Assembly: GCA_017459865.1 (NCBI GenBank)
Contig: JAFUCD010000036.1
Location: 1-64,000 of the forward strand
Source: Oscillospiraceae bacterium
Lineage (GTDB): Bacteria; Bacillota_A; Clostridia; Oscillospirales; Oscillospiraceae
DNA: 64,000 nucleotides
Direction: 5' to 3'
The notes below the pieces were generated by a model. The model did no database searches. It was not told the DNA's origin and saw only the letters and a program-made list of their open reading frames with translations. A program made the position numbers and the translations under genes. This document shows positions 55,291 through 64,000 of this stretch, piece by piece (position 1 is the first letter of the stretch; each line of letters starts with the position of its first letter).

Positions 55291-55355
55291 GTTTTGCCTC
55301 CATATCTCAATAATGTTTTCGGGCGAACCTGTGTGTCCGCCCGCTCTCCACTCAA

Positions 55356-55384
55356 ATTGTAAGGTCCATGATTGAGAAAAACAA
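55356..55384 (-). promoter_or_regulatory. Promoter of the NSS transporter gene
   Basis: On the minus strand TTGTTT (55384-55379), a 17-bp spacer and TACAAT (55361-55356), about 65 bp upstream of the start codon. Confidence 0.7.
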
Positions 55385-55459
55385 GCAAATTATGAACATT
55401 TTGTAAATCTTAGCGGGTTCTTAGCGAAACGCAGGCTGATGCTCCCTCGAGCTGCAAAA

Positions 55460-55568
55460 ACGGGTTCATCGCTCAACGTGGGTTTTGGGCGCGTGGTCAT
55501 GTGCCTTACAGGCGTCAGCCGCATCCGAGTCCCTGCGGCAACGCGAAATTTCAAGACCCTGCGGGAAA
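55460..55568 (+). pseudogene. Decayed copy of the asnS 3' end
   Basis: In one frame it reads TGSSLNVGFG, then (after a 4-5 residue deletion) RVVMCLTGVSRIRV, against [10 protein letters not shown]...[15 protein letters not shown] at the C-terminus of AsnS. The last bases, GCGGGAAAGGCGCGATG, then match the DNA following asnS and run directly into a REP unit, as after asnS itself. So a piece of asnS 3' end plus its REP was duplicated about 4.7 kb away and has since decayed. Confidence 0.7.
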
Positions 55569-55639
55569 GGCGCGATGTGGGCATCGCGCCCTACGGAGAC
55601 GGGGTCTTCCCATCGTAGGGCGCGGTGCCCACACCGCGC
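55569..55639. repeat. REP/BIME-like unit D
   Basis: It has the same two-hairpin structure as units A and C. The last base differs (CACCGCGCT). It is preceded by the decayed asnS tail. Confidence 0.88.
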
Positions 55640-55691
55640 TGTTCTGATTGATTTCTGCTCCCTTGTTCTGGGGTACGGGTGCTGTTTGTGC

Positions 55692-56393
55692 CTATATCTC
55701 AAATCCAAATTGACTCTCTAATAAAAACAAGGCAGCCCTGTATCTTTGAAATTGTCTCAGGTCAATGCGCTCCTGCAGGGCGGGGAACAAAAGTTCGTTC
55801 GCATCTCCGTCGATCGCAGCGTTGATGATTGCCTCGCTTCGCCGCAAGAGTTGTTCCGCATTCGCGTTGACCCACTGTTCCGCCGCTTTCCGCGAAGTTT
55901 CAAACACCACCAAATTGACACGATAATCTTTCGCGTAAAGCGTCATCGTGCTCGACACGTTGAAGCGTTTGTTGATGATTCTGTTCAACCGTTTTCGCTC
56001 TGTCCCGAGCTGCTTTGCATCAAATCGTTCTGTGATTTGTATCAATTCCCGTACAGCGCCGCTTTCCGATGTCTCCAGAAACAGATAGGCTGATTTATCT
56101 ATCATCTGTCCGAGCTTGCCCTGCGAGACATTGGCAATCCTATTTTGCGGAACGGGAAATGCAAGCGGATTTGCATAGGTTTTGAGCATCCGTGATTCGC
56201 TGCGTACATACAGCAAGTACGCCAAGGTTTCTATCGCTGCAGCAATAACCAGCGCCGCTGAGAAGCGCCATTGTCCGGAGTTTAGAACTGCCAGCCCGAT
56301 GGCAAGGATCAGCTCACTCATCAGTAGACATATCCACACGGTTTCCAGTACAGCAGCTCTTTTGAGGCGTAACAGATACGTTCGAACATTCAT
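55692..56393 (-). CDS. Membrane-anchored protein of unknown function
   Basis: A 233-residue protein with two N-terminal membrane helices (ETVWICLLMSELILAIGLAV; FSAALVIAAAIETLAYLLYV) and a soluble C-terminal domain of about 160 residues rich in charged helices (RELIQITERFDAKQLGTERK). No family is recognised. I chose ATG 56393 (MNVRTYLLRLKR), after a GGGGGTG site; the frame stays open for 25 codons upstream. It lies between REP unit D and typA. Confidence 0.7.
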   Translation of the reverse strand: MNVRTYLLRLKRAAVLETVWICLLMSELILAIGLAVLNSGQWRFSAALVIAAAIETLAYLLYVRSESRMLKTYANPLAFPVPQNRIANVSQGKLGQMIDKSAYLFLETSESGAVRELIQITERFDAKQLGTERKRLNRIINKRFNVSSTMTLYAKDYRVNLVVFETSRKAAEQWVNANAEQLLRRSEAIINAAIDGDANELLFPALQERIDLRQFQRYRAALFLLESQFGFEI

Positions 56394-56467
56394 GCGCACG
56401 CACCCCCAACCGGCATCATCACATGTTTCTATTATTAATATACCAAACGCCGTCTTCCTTTTCAACA

Positions 56468-56498
56468 ACAGCGCCCTTCCGACTCAGAAGGGCGCTGT
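56468..56498 (-). terminator. Terminator-like hairpin after typA
   Basis: ACAGCGCCCTTC (56468-56479) and GAAGGGCGCTGT (56487-56498) form a 12-bp perfect stem, 11 bp downstream of the typA stop. The following T tract is interrupted (TGTTGTTG). Confidence 0.7.
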
Positions 56499-56509
56499 AG
56501 GCATTTCGT

Positions 56510-58327
<1,818 letters not shown>

Positions 58328-58473
58328 TGGGATCACTCTTTCATTGGAATCTGTTTCTTCACACAAACGTGTATTGTAGCATCAACCCTTTGAAAATGCA
58401 ATAGTTTTTCGGCTTTACAATGTGCCGCCGCCATGATAAAATAGCTCGTACTATTTTCAAGGAGCAGATCGAT

Positions 58474-59043
58474 ATGCAGGATTCCGGCTTTTTCGCGCTC
58501 ATCAGCCGCATGAAATACATCGGGCGCTGGGGACTCATGCGCAGCGCCATCCCCGAAAACGTGCAGGAGCACAGCCACGAGGTGGCCGTGTTCGCCCACG
58601 CGCTGGGCGTCATCTCCCGCGACGTGCTGGGGAAGGAATGCGACGTCAACGCCCTCGTGACGCAGGCGCTTTTCCACGACGCGAGCGAGATCTTTACTGG
58701 GGATCTGCCGACGCCGATCAAGTATCATAACAAAGAGATCACACACGCCTACCACGAGGTGGAGCATCTGGCGGTGGAAAAGCTCATCGCCATGCTGCCG
58801 GACGAGATGCAGGGCGCCTACCGCGCGGCCATGACGGAGTCGCCGCTCGTGAAGGCAGCGGACAAGCTCTCGGCGTACGTCAAGTGCATCGCCGAGCGCC
58901 GCGCCGGAAACGACGAATTCCTGGCCGCCGAAAAGCAGACGCGCGCCGCGCTCGAACGCATGGCGCTGCCGGAGGTGGACTATTTTCTGGCGCACTTCAT
59001 CCCGGCGTTCGAAAAATCGCTCGATGAATTTGAAATGATGTAA
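58474..59043 (+). CDS. YfbR-like 5'-deoxynucleotidase (HD domain)
   Basis: A 189-residue HD-domain phosphohydrolase. ENVQEHSHEVAVFAHAL near residue 30 gives the first histidine, ALFHDASEIFTGDLPTPIKY near 68 the HD pair, and VKAADKLSAYVKCI near 128 the distal aspartate. This is the YfbR pattern for dephosphorylating deoxynucleoside monophosphates. I chose ATG 58474 after AAGGAG. It is 12 bp upstream of the ACT-domain gene and starts a plus-strand run. Confidence 0.9.
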   Translation: MQDSGFFALISRMKYIGRWGLMRSAIPENVQEHSHEVAVFAHALGVISRDVLGKECDVNALVTQALFHDASEIFTGDLPTPIKYHNKEITHAYHEVEHLAVEKLIAMLPDEMQGAYRAAMTESPLVKAADKLSAYVKCIAERRAGNDEFLAAEKQTRAALERMALPEVDYFLAHFIPAFEKSLDEFEMM

Positions 59044-59055
59044 GGAGGCTTCTCT

Positions 59056-59325
59056 ATGCGTGCTATCGTCACCGTGATCGGCAAAGACAAGGTCGGCATC
59101 ATCGCGAGCGTCTGCGATATCCTCGCGCGCTATGGCGTGAACGTGCTCGACATCAGTCAGACCGTTCTGCAGGAATATTTCACCATGATCATGCTCGTGG
59201 ACGCCTCGGCGTGCACGGTACCCTTCGGCGAGCTTGCCAGGCTCCTCGACGCCGAGGGGCAGGAGCGCGGTCTGCAGATCCGCGCCCAGCGGGAAGAAGT
59301 GTTCAACGCCATGCACAGAATCTGA
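59056..59325 (+). CDS. ACT domain protein (UPF0237 type)
   Basis: An 89-residue single ACT domain: MRAIVTVIGKDKVGIIASVC, then ILARYGVNVLDISQTVLQEYF and MLVDAS. Such proteins usually bind amino acids and are commonly encoded just upstream of a PFL-family gene, as here (9 bp). AAGGAGG precedes the ATG. Confidence 0.95.
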   Translation: MRAIVTVIGKDKVGIIASVCDILARYGVNVLDISQTVLQEYFTMIMLVDASACTVPFGELARLLDAEGQERGLQIRAQREEVFNAMHRI

Positions 59326-59334
59326 GGCGCCGCC

Positions 59335-60693
59335 ATGATCCAGAGAAATGAGATTTTACAGACGATCGAGATGATCGACCAGCAGCATCTCGACATCCGC
59401 ACGATCACGATGGGCATTTCGCTGCTCGACTGCGCGGATACGGACATCGACAGAAGCTGCGCCAAGGTCTATGACAAGATCTGCCGCCTCGCGGGGAACC
59501 TAGTGAAGACCGGCGAGGATATCGAAGCCGAATTCGGCATCCCGATCGTGAACAAGCGCGTCTCCGTCACGCCCATCGCCCTCGTCGGCGCGGGCACGGG
59601 GGCAAGGAACTACGTTCCCTACGCCAAGGCGCTCGACCGCGCGGCAAAGGAGATCGGCGTGAACTTTTTGGGCGGCTTTTCCGCCCTCGTGCAGAAGGGC
59701 GCGACGGCCTCTGACCGTGTGCTCATCGATTCCATCCCCGAGGCGCTGAGCGAGACGGACTTTGTCTGCTCCAGCGTGAACGTCGGCTCCACCCGCGCGG
59801 GGATCAACATGGACGCCGTCGCCGAAATGGGCCGCGTCATCAAGCGCGCCGCCGCGCTCACCGCAGACAATGGCGGCATGGCCTGCGCCAAGCTCGTCGT
59901 GTTCTGCAACGCCGTGGAGGACAACCCCTTCATGGCTGGCGCGTTCCACGGCGTGGGCGAGCCGGAGTGTGAGATCCATGTCGGCGTTTCGGGTCCCGGC
60001 GTCGTCGAGCACGCGCTGAAATCCGTGCGCGGGCAGAGCTTCGACGTCGCGGCGGAGACCATCAAAAAGACCGCCTTTCGCATCACGCGCATGGGGCAGC
60101 TCGTCGCGCAGGAGGCGGCGCACCGGCTCGGCGTGCCGTTCGGCATCGTCGATCTCTCGCTTGCGCCGACGCCCGCCGTGGGCGACAGCGTCGCGGCAAT
60201 TTTGGAGGAGCTGGGGCTCGAGTCCGTCGGCGCGCCCGGCACGACGGCGGCGCTCGCCATGCTCAATGACGCCGTGAAAAAAGGCGGCGTGATGGCGTCG
60301 AGCCACGTCGGCGGGCTTTCGGGCGCGTTCATCCCGGTCTCCGAGGACGCGGGCATGATCGCCGCCGCCGAGGCGGGGAAGCTCACGATTGAGAAGCTCG
60401 AGGCCATGACCTGCGTCTGCTCGGTCGGGCTCGATATGATCGCCGTTCCCGGCGACACGACCGCCGAGACGATCTCCGCCGTCATCGCGGACGAGGCCGC
60501 CATCGGCATGGTGAACAACAAGACCACCGCCGTGCGCATCATCCCCGCGCCCGGCAAGACCGTGGGCGACCGCGTGGACTTCGGCGGCCTGCTCGGCACG
60601 GCGCCGGTCATGCCGGTGAACGACTGCAGCCCGGCGGCCTTCGTCGCCCGCGGCGGACGCATCCCCGCGCCGCTGCATTCGCTCAAGAATTAA
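59335..60693 (+). CDS. PFL family (UPF0210/DUF711) protein
   Basis: A 452-residue protein of the PFL/DUF711 family. [20 protein letters not shown] is near the start, [12 protein letters not shown] near 118, and [19 protein letters not shown] near 320-338. [11 protein letters not shown] and [19 protein letters not shown] are conserved late blocks. Its biochemical function is not established. It is paired with the upstream ACT protein, which may sense a ligand for it. Confidence 0.93.
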   Translation: MIQRNEILQTIEMIDQQHLDIRTITMGISLLDCADTDIDRSCAKVYDKICRLAGNLVKTGEDIEAEFGIPIVNKRVSVTPIALVGAGTGARNYVPYAKALDRAAKEIGVNFLGGFSALVQKGATASDRVLIDSIPEALSETDFVCSSVNVGSTRAGINMDAVAEMGRVIKRAAALTADNGGMACAKLVVFCNAVEDNPFMAGAFHGVGEPECEIHVGVSGPGVVEHALKSVRGQSFDVAAETIKKTAFRITRMGQLVAQEAAHRLGVPFGIVDLSLAPTPAVGDSVAAILEELGLESVGAPGTTAALAMLNDAVKKGGVMASSHVGGLSGAFIPVSEDAGMIAAAEAGKLTIEKLEAMTCVCSVGLDMIAVPGDTTAETISAVIADEAAIGMVNNKTTAVRIIPAPGKTVGDRVDFGGLLGTAPVMPVNDCSPAAFVARGGRIPAPLHSLKN

Positions 60694-60703
60694 TACGTTC
60701 GCC

Positions 60704-60774
60704 GTAGGGCGGGCGCCCGTGGCCCGCCGCCGACATTCGACGCACAAACGGCGGGGCACAGGTCCCCGCCCTAC
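60704..60774. repeat. Second type of intergenic inverted repeat
   Basis: GTAGGGCGGGCGCCCG near the left end and CCCCGCCCTAC at the right end form an imperfect inverted repeat of about 26 bp per arm (about 20 matching) around a short spacer. The GTAGGGCG start is shared with the REP units A-D, but the rest differs. Confidence 0.6.
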
Positions 60775-60793
60775 ACGATGAAAGGAACCGTAT

Positions 60794-61000
60794 ATGACAC
60801 AGGAAAAAATGGACCGCATCAGCGAGCTGACGCGCATCTCCCGCGAGCGGGAGCTGACCGAGGCGGAGAAGACCGAGCGGCAGGCGCTGCGCGAGGAATA
60901 TCTCGCCGAATGGCGCCGCGGCACGCTCGAGACGCTCGAGAGCCTCCGCATCGAAAACCCGGACGGCACCATCGTCCCGCTGAAAAAGAAGAAGAAATAA
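60794..61000 (+). CDS. DUF896 (YnzC-like) protein
   Basis: A 68-residue helical protein: KMDRISELTRISRERELTEA and EEYLAEWRRG, then LESLRIENPDGTIVPLKKKKK. This is the DUF896 pattern, whose members are small cytoplasmic helical hairpins of unknown role in Firmicutes. It is followed directly by a long perfect terminator. Confidence 0.93.
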   Translation: MTQEKMDRISELTRISRERELTEAEKTERQALREEYLAEWRRGTLETLESLRIENPDGTIVPLKKKKK

Positions 61001-61047
61001 CATGCCGCAGGGGAGAGCCGAAAAAGCTCTCCCCTGCGGCATGTTTT
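61001..61047 (+). terminator. Intrinsic terminator after the DUF896 gene
   Basis: An 18-bp perfect stem, CATGCCGCAGGGGAGAGC (61001-61018) with its complement at 61026-61043, a 7-nt loop and TTTT. The convergent parvulin gene ends at 61052. Confidence 0.95.
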
Positions 61048-61051
61048 GTTT

Positions 61052-62233
61052 TCAATGGAACCAGTGGAATATGTCTGCTTTTTCCCAGAAGGTCTCTTCC
61101 TTTGCAAAGAGCGTCTGGATATCGAGATCCTCAAAGCCCTCCGACCATTCGACCTCGGCGTCGGCGATCCACGCCTGCACGAGCGACGTGTAGATGGCCT
61201 GCGCCGCGTCCGAGCGCAGGAGGTAGGGCGTGCCGTCCTCGTTATAGTCCAGCACATCGTCGCCCGTCGTGGGGATGCGCAGGATCACGTGATAGCCGTG
61301 CTCCGTCTGCACCGGCTCCGGCGTGATCTCGTAGGGCTGCAGCTGCGCGCTCGCCGTCTCAAAGGCCGCGTCCATCTGTCCCGCGGTGAAGCAATAGCCG
61401 CCCGGGTACTGCTCCGCGCCGGGGTCCTCGTTGTAGTCGCGCATATAGCGCTCGAACTGCCGCAGCCGCTCCTCCGGGTCCTCGATCTCCTGGATCCGCT
61501 CGATCACGCGCTGCGCCCGGTCCAGCTTGCGCTGCAGGGCGCTCTCGTCGATCGGCTCGTTGTTCTCGTCCACGGTGCTGAAGAGGATGTGCTTGACGGT
61601 CATATAGCCGTTTTGCGCCACATAATCGTTCAGCTCCTCCTCCGAGAGCTTTTCGCCCTCGGGTCCGAACATCTCCTGGTACAGCAGCAGATAGAGATAG
61701 GCGATCTTCGCCTGATAGCGCAGGACGTCGGTGTCGAGATAATATTTGTGCAGCAGCTCGCCTGCCTCCTCCTCGGAGGGGATGCTGAAGCTGTCCAGTG
61801 ATTCCTGCAGCGACTGCTCGACGTACGCCGCGCCCTCTTCGCCCAGCTCCAGCCCATAGTCCGCCGCCTTGGCCTCCAGCGAGTGGAACTGTTTTTCGTT
61901 CTTCAGGACCGTATTGCGCAGCATGTCGGCATAGGTCTCGCCGGTCTCGGCGTCATTGACCGCGTTCCAGTCCTCGATCGCGGTCACGCCCGCCTCGTCG
62001 GCCAGATCCTTCGCCGTGGAGCACAGCCAGAAGGCGTACTCGTCCCAGCGCACCTCCGTGCCGTCGATCTTCATCACGACCATGTCGGGGCTGTAGGCGT
62101 CCATCACGCGCTGACCCGGGTCGGCGTTCAGCGCGTCCTCGGAATAGCTGCGCACCTCCGTGCCGCCGGCGCAGCCGGAGAGCGCGCCCAGCAGCAGCGC
62201 CAGCGCCAGAGCGATCGACAAATAGCGTTTCAT
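61052..62233 (-). CDS. PrsA/SurA-like parvulin-type peptidyl-prolyl isomerase lipoprotein
   Basis: A 393-residue exported lipoprotein. The signal peptide MKRYLSIALALALLLGALSG ends in the lipobox LSGC, with C21 as the lipid site. A helical SurA_N-like region follows. The parvulin domain runs from about 205 to 325: YMTVKHILFST, GGYCFTAGQMDAAFETA and TEHGYHVILRI. It would assist folding of secreted proteins at the outer face of the membrane. The start ATG 62233 follows AAAGGAG. It lies 22 bp downstream of mfd and may be co-transcribed. Confidence 0.9.
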   Translation of the reverse strand: MKRYLSIALALALLLGALSGCAGGTEVRSYSEDALNADPGQRVMDAYSPDMVVMKIDGTEVRWDEYAFWLCSTAKDLADEAGVTAIEDWNAVNDAETGETYADMLRNTVLKNEKQFHSLEAKAADYGLELGEEGAAYVEQSLQESLDSFSIPSEEEAGELLHKYYLDTDVLRYQAKIAYLYLLLYQEMFGPEGEKLSEEELNDYVAQNGYMTVKHILFSTVDENNEPIDESALQRKLDRAQRVIERIQEIEDPEERLRQFERYMRDYNEDPGAEQYPGGYCFTAGQMDAAFETASAQLQPYEITPEPVQTEHGYHVILRIPTTGDDVLDYNEDGTPYLLRSDAAQAIYTSLVQAWIADAEVEWSEGFEDLDIQTLFAKEETFWEKADIFHWFH

Positions 62234-62255
62234 ACGAAAGAGCTCCTTTTCAAAA

Positions 62256-64000
62256 TCAGTCCGGGGTCTTTTCTGTGGCCGCCCATGCGGCGATGAACGC
62301 GCGCGCCTCTTCGATCACGCGCTTGGGATTTTTCAGCTTCAGCGTCACGCCGGGCTTCGCGCCCGCGTCCACGCGCAGCCGCCCCTTGAACTGCGGCTGG
62401 GCGTACAGCGCCGACACGCGCTCGAGGTCGAAGTCCTCCAGCAAAAAGCGCAGCGCGCCGCTTTTCTGCGCGATGTCCGTCACGCCGACGGCACCGGCCT
62501 CGCCGCGCAGCAGCGCCACCTGCACGAGACTGTGCACCTGCGGCGGCGGATCGCCAAAGCGGTCGATGATCTCGTCCATCAGATCGTCCGCCTCGGGCTC
62601 CGTGCGCACGAGCGCGATGCGTCGGTAGAGATCCATGCGCTGCTCCTGCGAGGGGACGTAGGTCTCCGGGATGTTTGCCGAGACGGCGAGATCCGCCGCG
62701 CACTCGGCCTTCTTGACCGGCTTTTCGCCGCGCTCCTCGAGCACGGCCTCCTCCAGGAGCTTCAAATACATGTCATAGCCGACGTCGATCAGCGAGCCGC
62801 TCTGGTCCGCGCCGAGCAGATTGCCCGCGCCGCGGATCTCCAGATCGCGCATCGCGATGCGAAAGCCGGAGTTGAACTCGGCGAATTCCCGGATCGCGGC
62901 GAGCCGCTTTTCCGCGTTCTCGTTCAATACTTTGCCACGCCGGAACGTCAGATATGCGCTCGCGCGGCGGTTGGAGCGGCCCACGCGGCCTCGGAGCTGG
63001 TGAAGCTGGGCAAGCCCCATCTTGTCCGCGTCCTCGATGATCAGCGTGTTCACGTTCGGGATGTCGATGCCGGTCTCGATGATCGTCGTGCATACGAGCA
63101 CCTGCGTTTTTCCCTCGGCGAGATCGGTCATCGCGGCGGAGAGCTCATCCTCCGACATCCTGCCGTGCGCCACGCCGATCGAAACGCCGTCCATCATCTG
63201 CATCAGCCGCGCCGCCGTGCGCTCGATGTTGTCGATGCGGTTGTGCAGGTAGTACACCTGCCCGCCGCGCTGCAGCTCGCGCCGCATCGCGTCCACGAGC
63301 ACGTTCCAGTCGTGCTCCATCACAAAGGTCTGCACCGGCATCCGGTCGTGCGGCGGCTCCTCGAGCGTGGACATGTCGCGGATGCCCGAGAGCGCCATGT
63401 TCAGCGTGCGCGGGATCGGCGTTGCCGAGAGCGTCAGCACGTCGACATCCTTCCGGAGCTCCTTGATGTGCTCCTTGTGCGCCACGCCGAAGCGCTGCTC
63501 CTCGTCCACGACGAGCAGACCGAGATTTTTGAATTTCACATTCTTCTGCAGCAGCTTGTGCGTGCCGATCACGACGTCGCAGGCGCCGCTTTCCATCTCG
63601 GCGAGCACGGCGCGGCTCTGCGCCGGGGTGCTGAAGCGCGAGAGCATCCGGATCTCCACCGGGAAGCCGAAAAAGCGCTGCGTCGCGGTGTTGAAGTGCT
63701 GCTGCGCCAGCACCGTCGTCGGGACCAGGATCGCCGCCTGCTTGCCGTCGAGCACACATTTCATCACGGCCCTGAGCGCGACTTCGGTCTTGCCGTAGCC
63801 CACGTCGCCGCACAGCAGCCGGTCCATCGGCACCGGGCGCTCCATGTCGTTTTTGATCTCACGGATGCACCGGAGCTGATCCTCCGTCTCGAGATAACCG
63901 AACCGGGCCTCAAACTCCGTCTGCCACGGCGTGTCGGGCAGAAAGGCGTGGCCCTCGGTCCTGGCGCGCGCGGCATAGAGCTGTGTCAGCTCGCGCGCAA
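62256..64000 (-). CDS. mfd: Transcription-repair coupling factor Mfd (N-terminus outside the window)
   Basis: The C-terminal 581 residues of Mfd, which removes stalled RNA polymerase and recruits repair proteins. In view are AFLPDTPWQTEFEARF at the window edge, LCGDVGYGKTEVALRA (motif I), VVDEEQRFGV (motif II), LTLSATPIPRTLNMALSG (motif III), VLVCTTIIETGIDIPNVNTL and LYQLRGRVGRS-like QLHQLRGRVGRSNRRASAYL. The TRCF C-terminal domain ends the protein. The reading frame is open to base 64000, so the internal ATG at 63845 is not the start. Confidence 0.97.
   Translation of the reverse strand, partial: ARELTQLYAARARTEGHAFLPDTPWQTEFEARFGYLETEDQLRCIREIKNDMERPVPMDRLLCGDVGYGKTEVALRAVMKCVLDGKQAAILVPTTVLAQQHFNTATQRFFGFPVEIRMLSRFSTPAQSRAVLAEMESGACDVVIGTHKLLQKNVKFKNLGLLVVDEEQRFGVAHKEHIKELRKDVDVLTLSATPIPRTLNMALSGIRDMSTLEEPPHDRMPVQTFVMEHDWNVLVDAMRRELQRGGQVYYLHNRIDNIERTAARLMQMMDGVSIGVAHGRMSEDELSAAMTDLAEGKTQVLVCTTIIETGIDIPNVNTLIIEDADKMGLAQLHQLRGRVGRSNRRASAYLTFRRGKVLNENAEKRLAAIREFAEFNSGFRIAMRDLEIRGAGNLLGADQSGSLIDVGYDMYLKLLEEAVLEERGEKPVKKAECAADLAVSANIPETYVPSQEQRMDLYRRIALVRTEPEADDLMDEIIDRFGDPPPQVHSLVQVALLRGEAGAVGVTDIAQKSGALRFLLEDFDLERVSALYAQPQFKGRLRVDAGAKPGVTLKLKNPKRVIEEARAFIAAWAATEKTPD

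Larger units (their letters stand above)
55291..55691. other. 401-bp intergenic region with promoter, asnS remnant and REP unit D
   Basis: It holds the NSS gene promoter (55356-55384), a 5'-leader hairpin with CGGGCG/CGCCCG ends (55319-55342), the decayed asnS fragment (55460-55568) and REP unit D (55569-55639). No intact gene is seen. Confidence 0.7.

Noticed and set aside
53617..55362. A 581-codon plus-strand open frame opposite the NSS transporter
   Set aside because: The translation is an aspartate-, alanine- and histidine-rich run without domains, antisense to a transporter with all family motifs. Similar antisense frames opposite asnS, typA and the PFL gene were rejected for the same reason.
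60704..60774. Assigning this inverted repeat to the REP family of units A-D
   Set aside because: Only GTAGGGCG at the arm ends is shared. The stems and internal sequence differ, so it is listed as a separate repeat type.

Overview
The window looks like a chromosome segment of a spore-forming, GC-rich gut Clostridia member, most likely Oscillospiraceae. This is inferred from a germination protease gene (gpr) beside rpsT, parA/parB with perfect Bacillus-type parS sites, Firmicutes-type small genes (DUF896, ACT, PFL), consensus sigma-A promoters and AGGAGG-type ribosome binding sites. The species cannot be named from this sequence alone.

Layout. (1) 1-2848 is the right end of an integrative element: parB (cut by the window edge), a TnpW-like small gene and a large serine recombinase. 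(2) 2853-18447 is a dense two-armed locus for a molybdenum hydroxylase. The left arm (minus strand) encodes an ABM protein, a MoeA-like molybdopterin-binding protein, a TrsS-type radical SAM protein, a CobW-like GTPase, XdhC, a histidine phosphatase-HD fusion and a MobA-like/ModE-like fusion. The right arm (plus strand) encodes a TylF-like methyltransferase, a small protein, the 920-residue Mo hydroxylase, an Fe-S/dicluster protein, a two-CxxC redox protein, a methyltransferase, a C-GCAxxG-C-C protein and an AMP-forming CoA ligase. It resembles the Desulfovibrio DVU_1551-1559 type of locus, whose chemistry is, to my knowledge, unsolved. (3) 18519-43304 is a second, complete integrative and mobilizable element of about 24.7 kb. 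It carries a retron (reverse transcriptase fused to a trypsin-like protease, with a recognisable msr-msd RNA), a helicase/methylase/nuclease defence cluster, TnpV, small DUF genes, an SF3 helicase, a relaxosome module, parB, a TnpW-like gene and a serine recombinase. It ends in the terminator hairpin of an initiator tRNA-fMet gene. (4) 43309-64000 is chromosomal backbone: tRNA-fMet, mscL, serS, parB, parA, parS, gpr, rpsT, lipid kinase, asnS, a REP/RAYT cluster, a KdpDE-like two-component pair, an NSS transporter, typA, yfbR-like, ACT and PFL genes, DUF896, a parvulin lipoprotein and mfd (partial).

The motif GAGTGNAGATAACG occurs in the same orientation at 2809, 18536 and 43272. The two recombinases each sit just inside one copy (2809 and 43272). 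I read this as stacking of elements at the tRNA-fMet terminator, with the molybdenum locus lying between two att-like copies that agree over 57 bp. The Mo locus may therefore be a mobile passenger, or native DNA trapped between two insertions.

Main points for a second look: the retron and its RNA, the stacked att sites around the Mo locus, a palindrome conserved in structure but not in sequence inside both element parB genes, a 19-bp perfect inverted repeat flanking the SF3 helicase gene, 10-bp-phased operator repeats in the defence cluster, an AT-rich patch over the catalytic part of the methyltransferase gene, and a REP/RAYT cluster with a decayed copy of the asnS 3' end.
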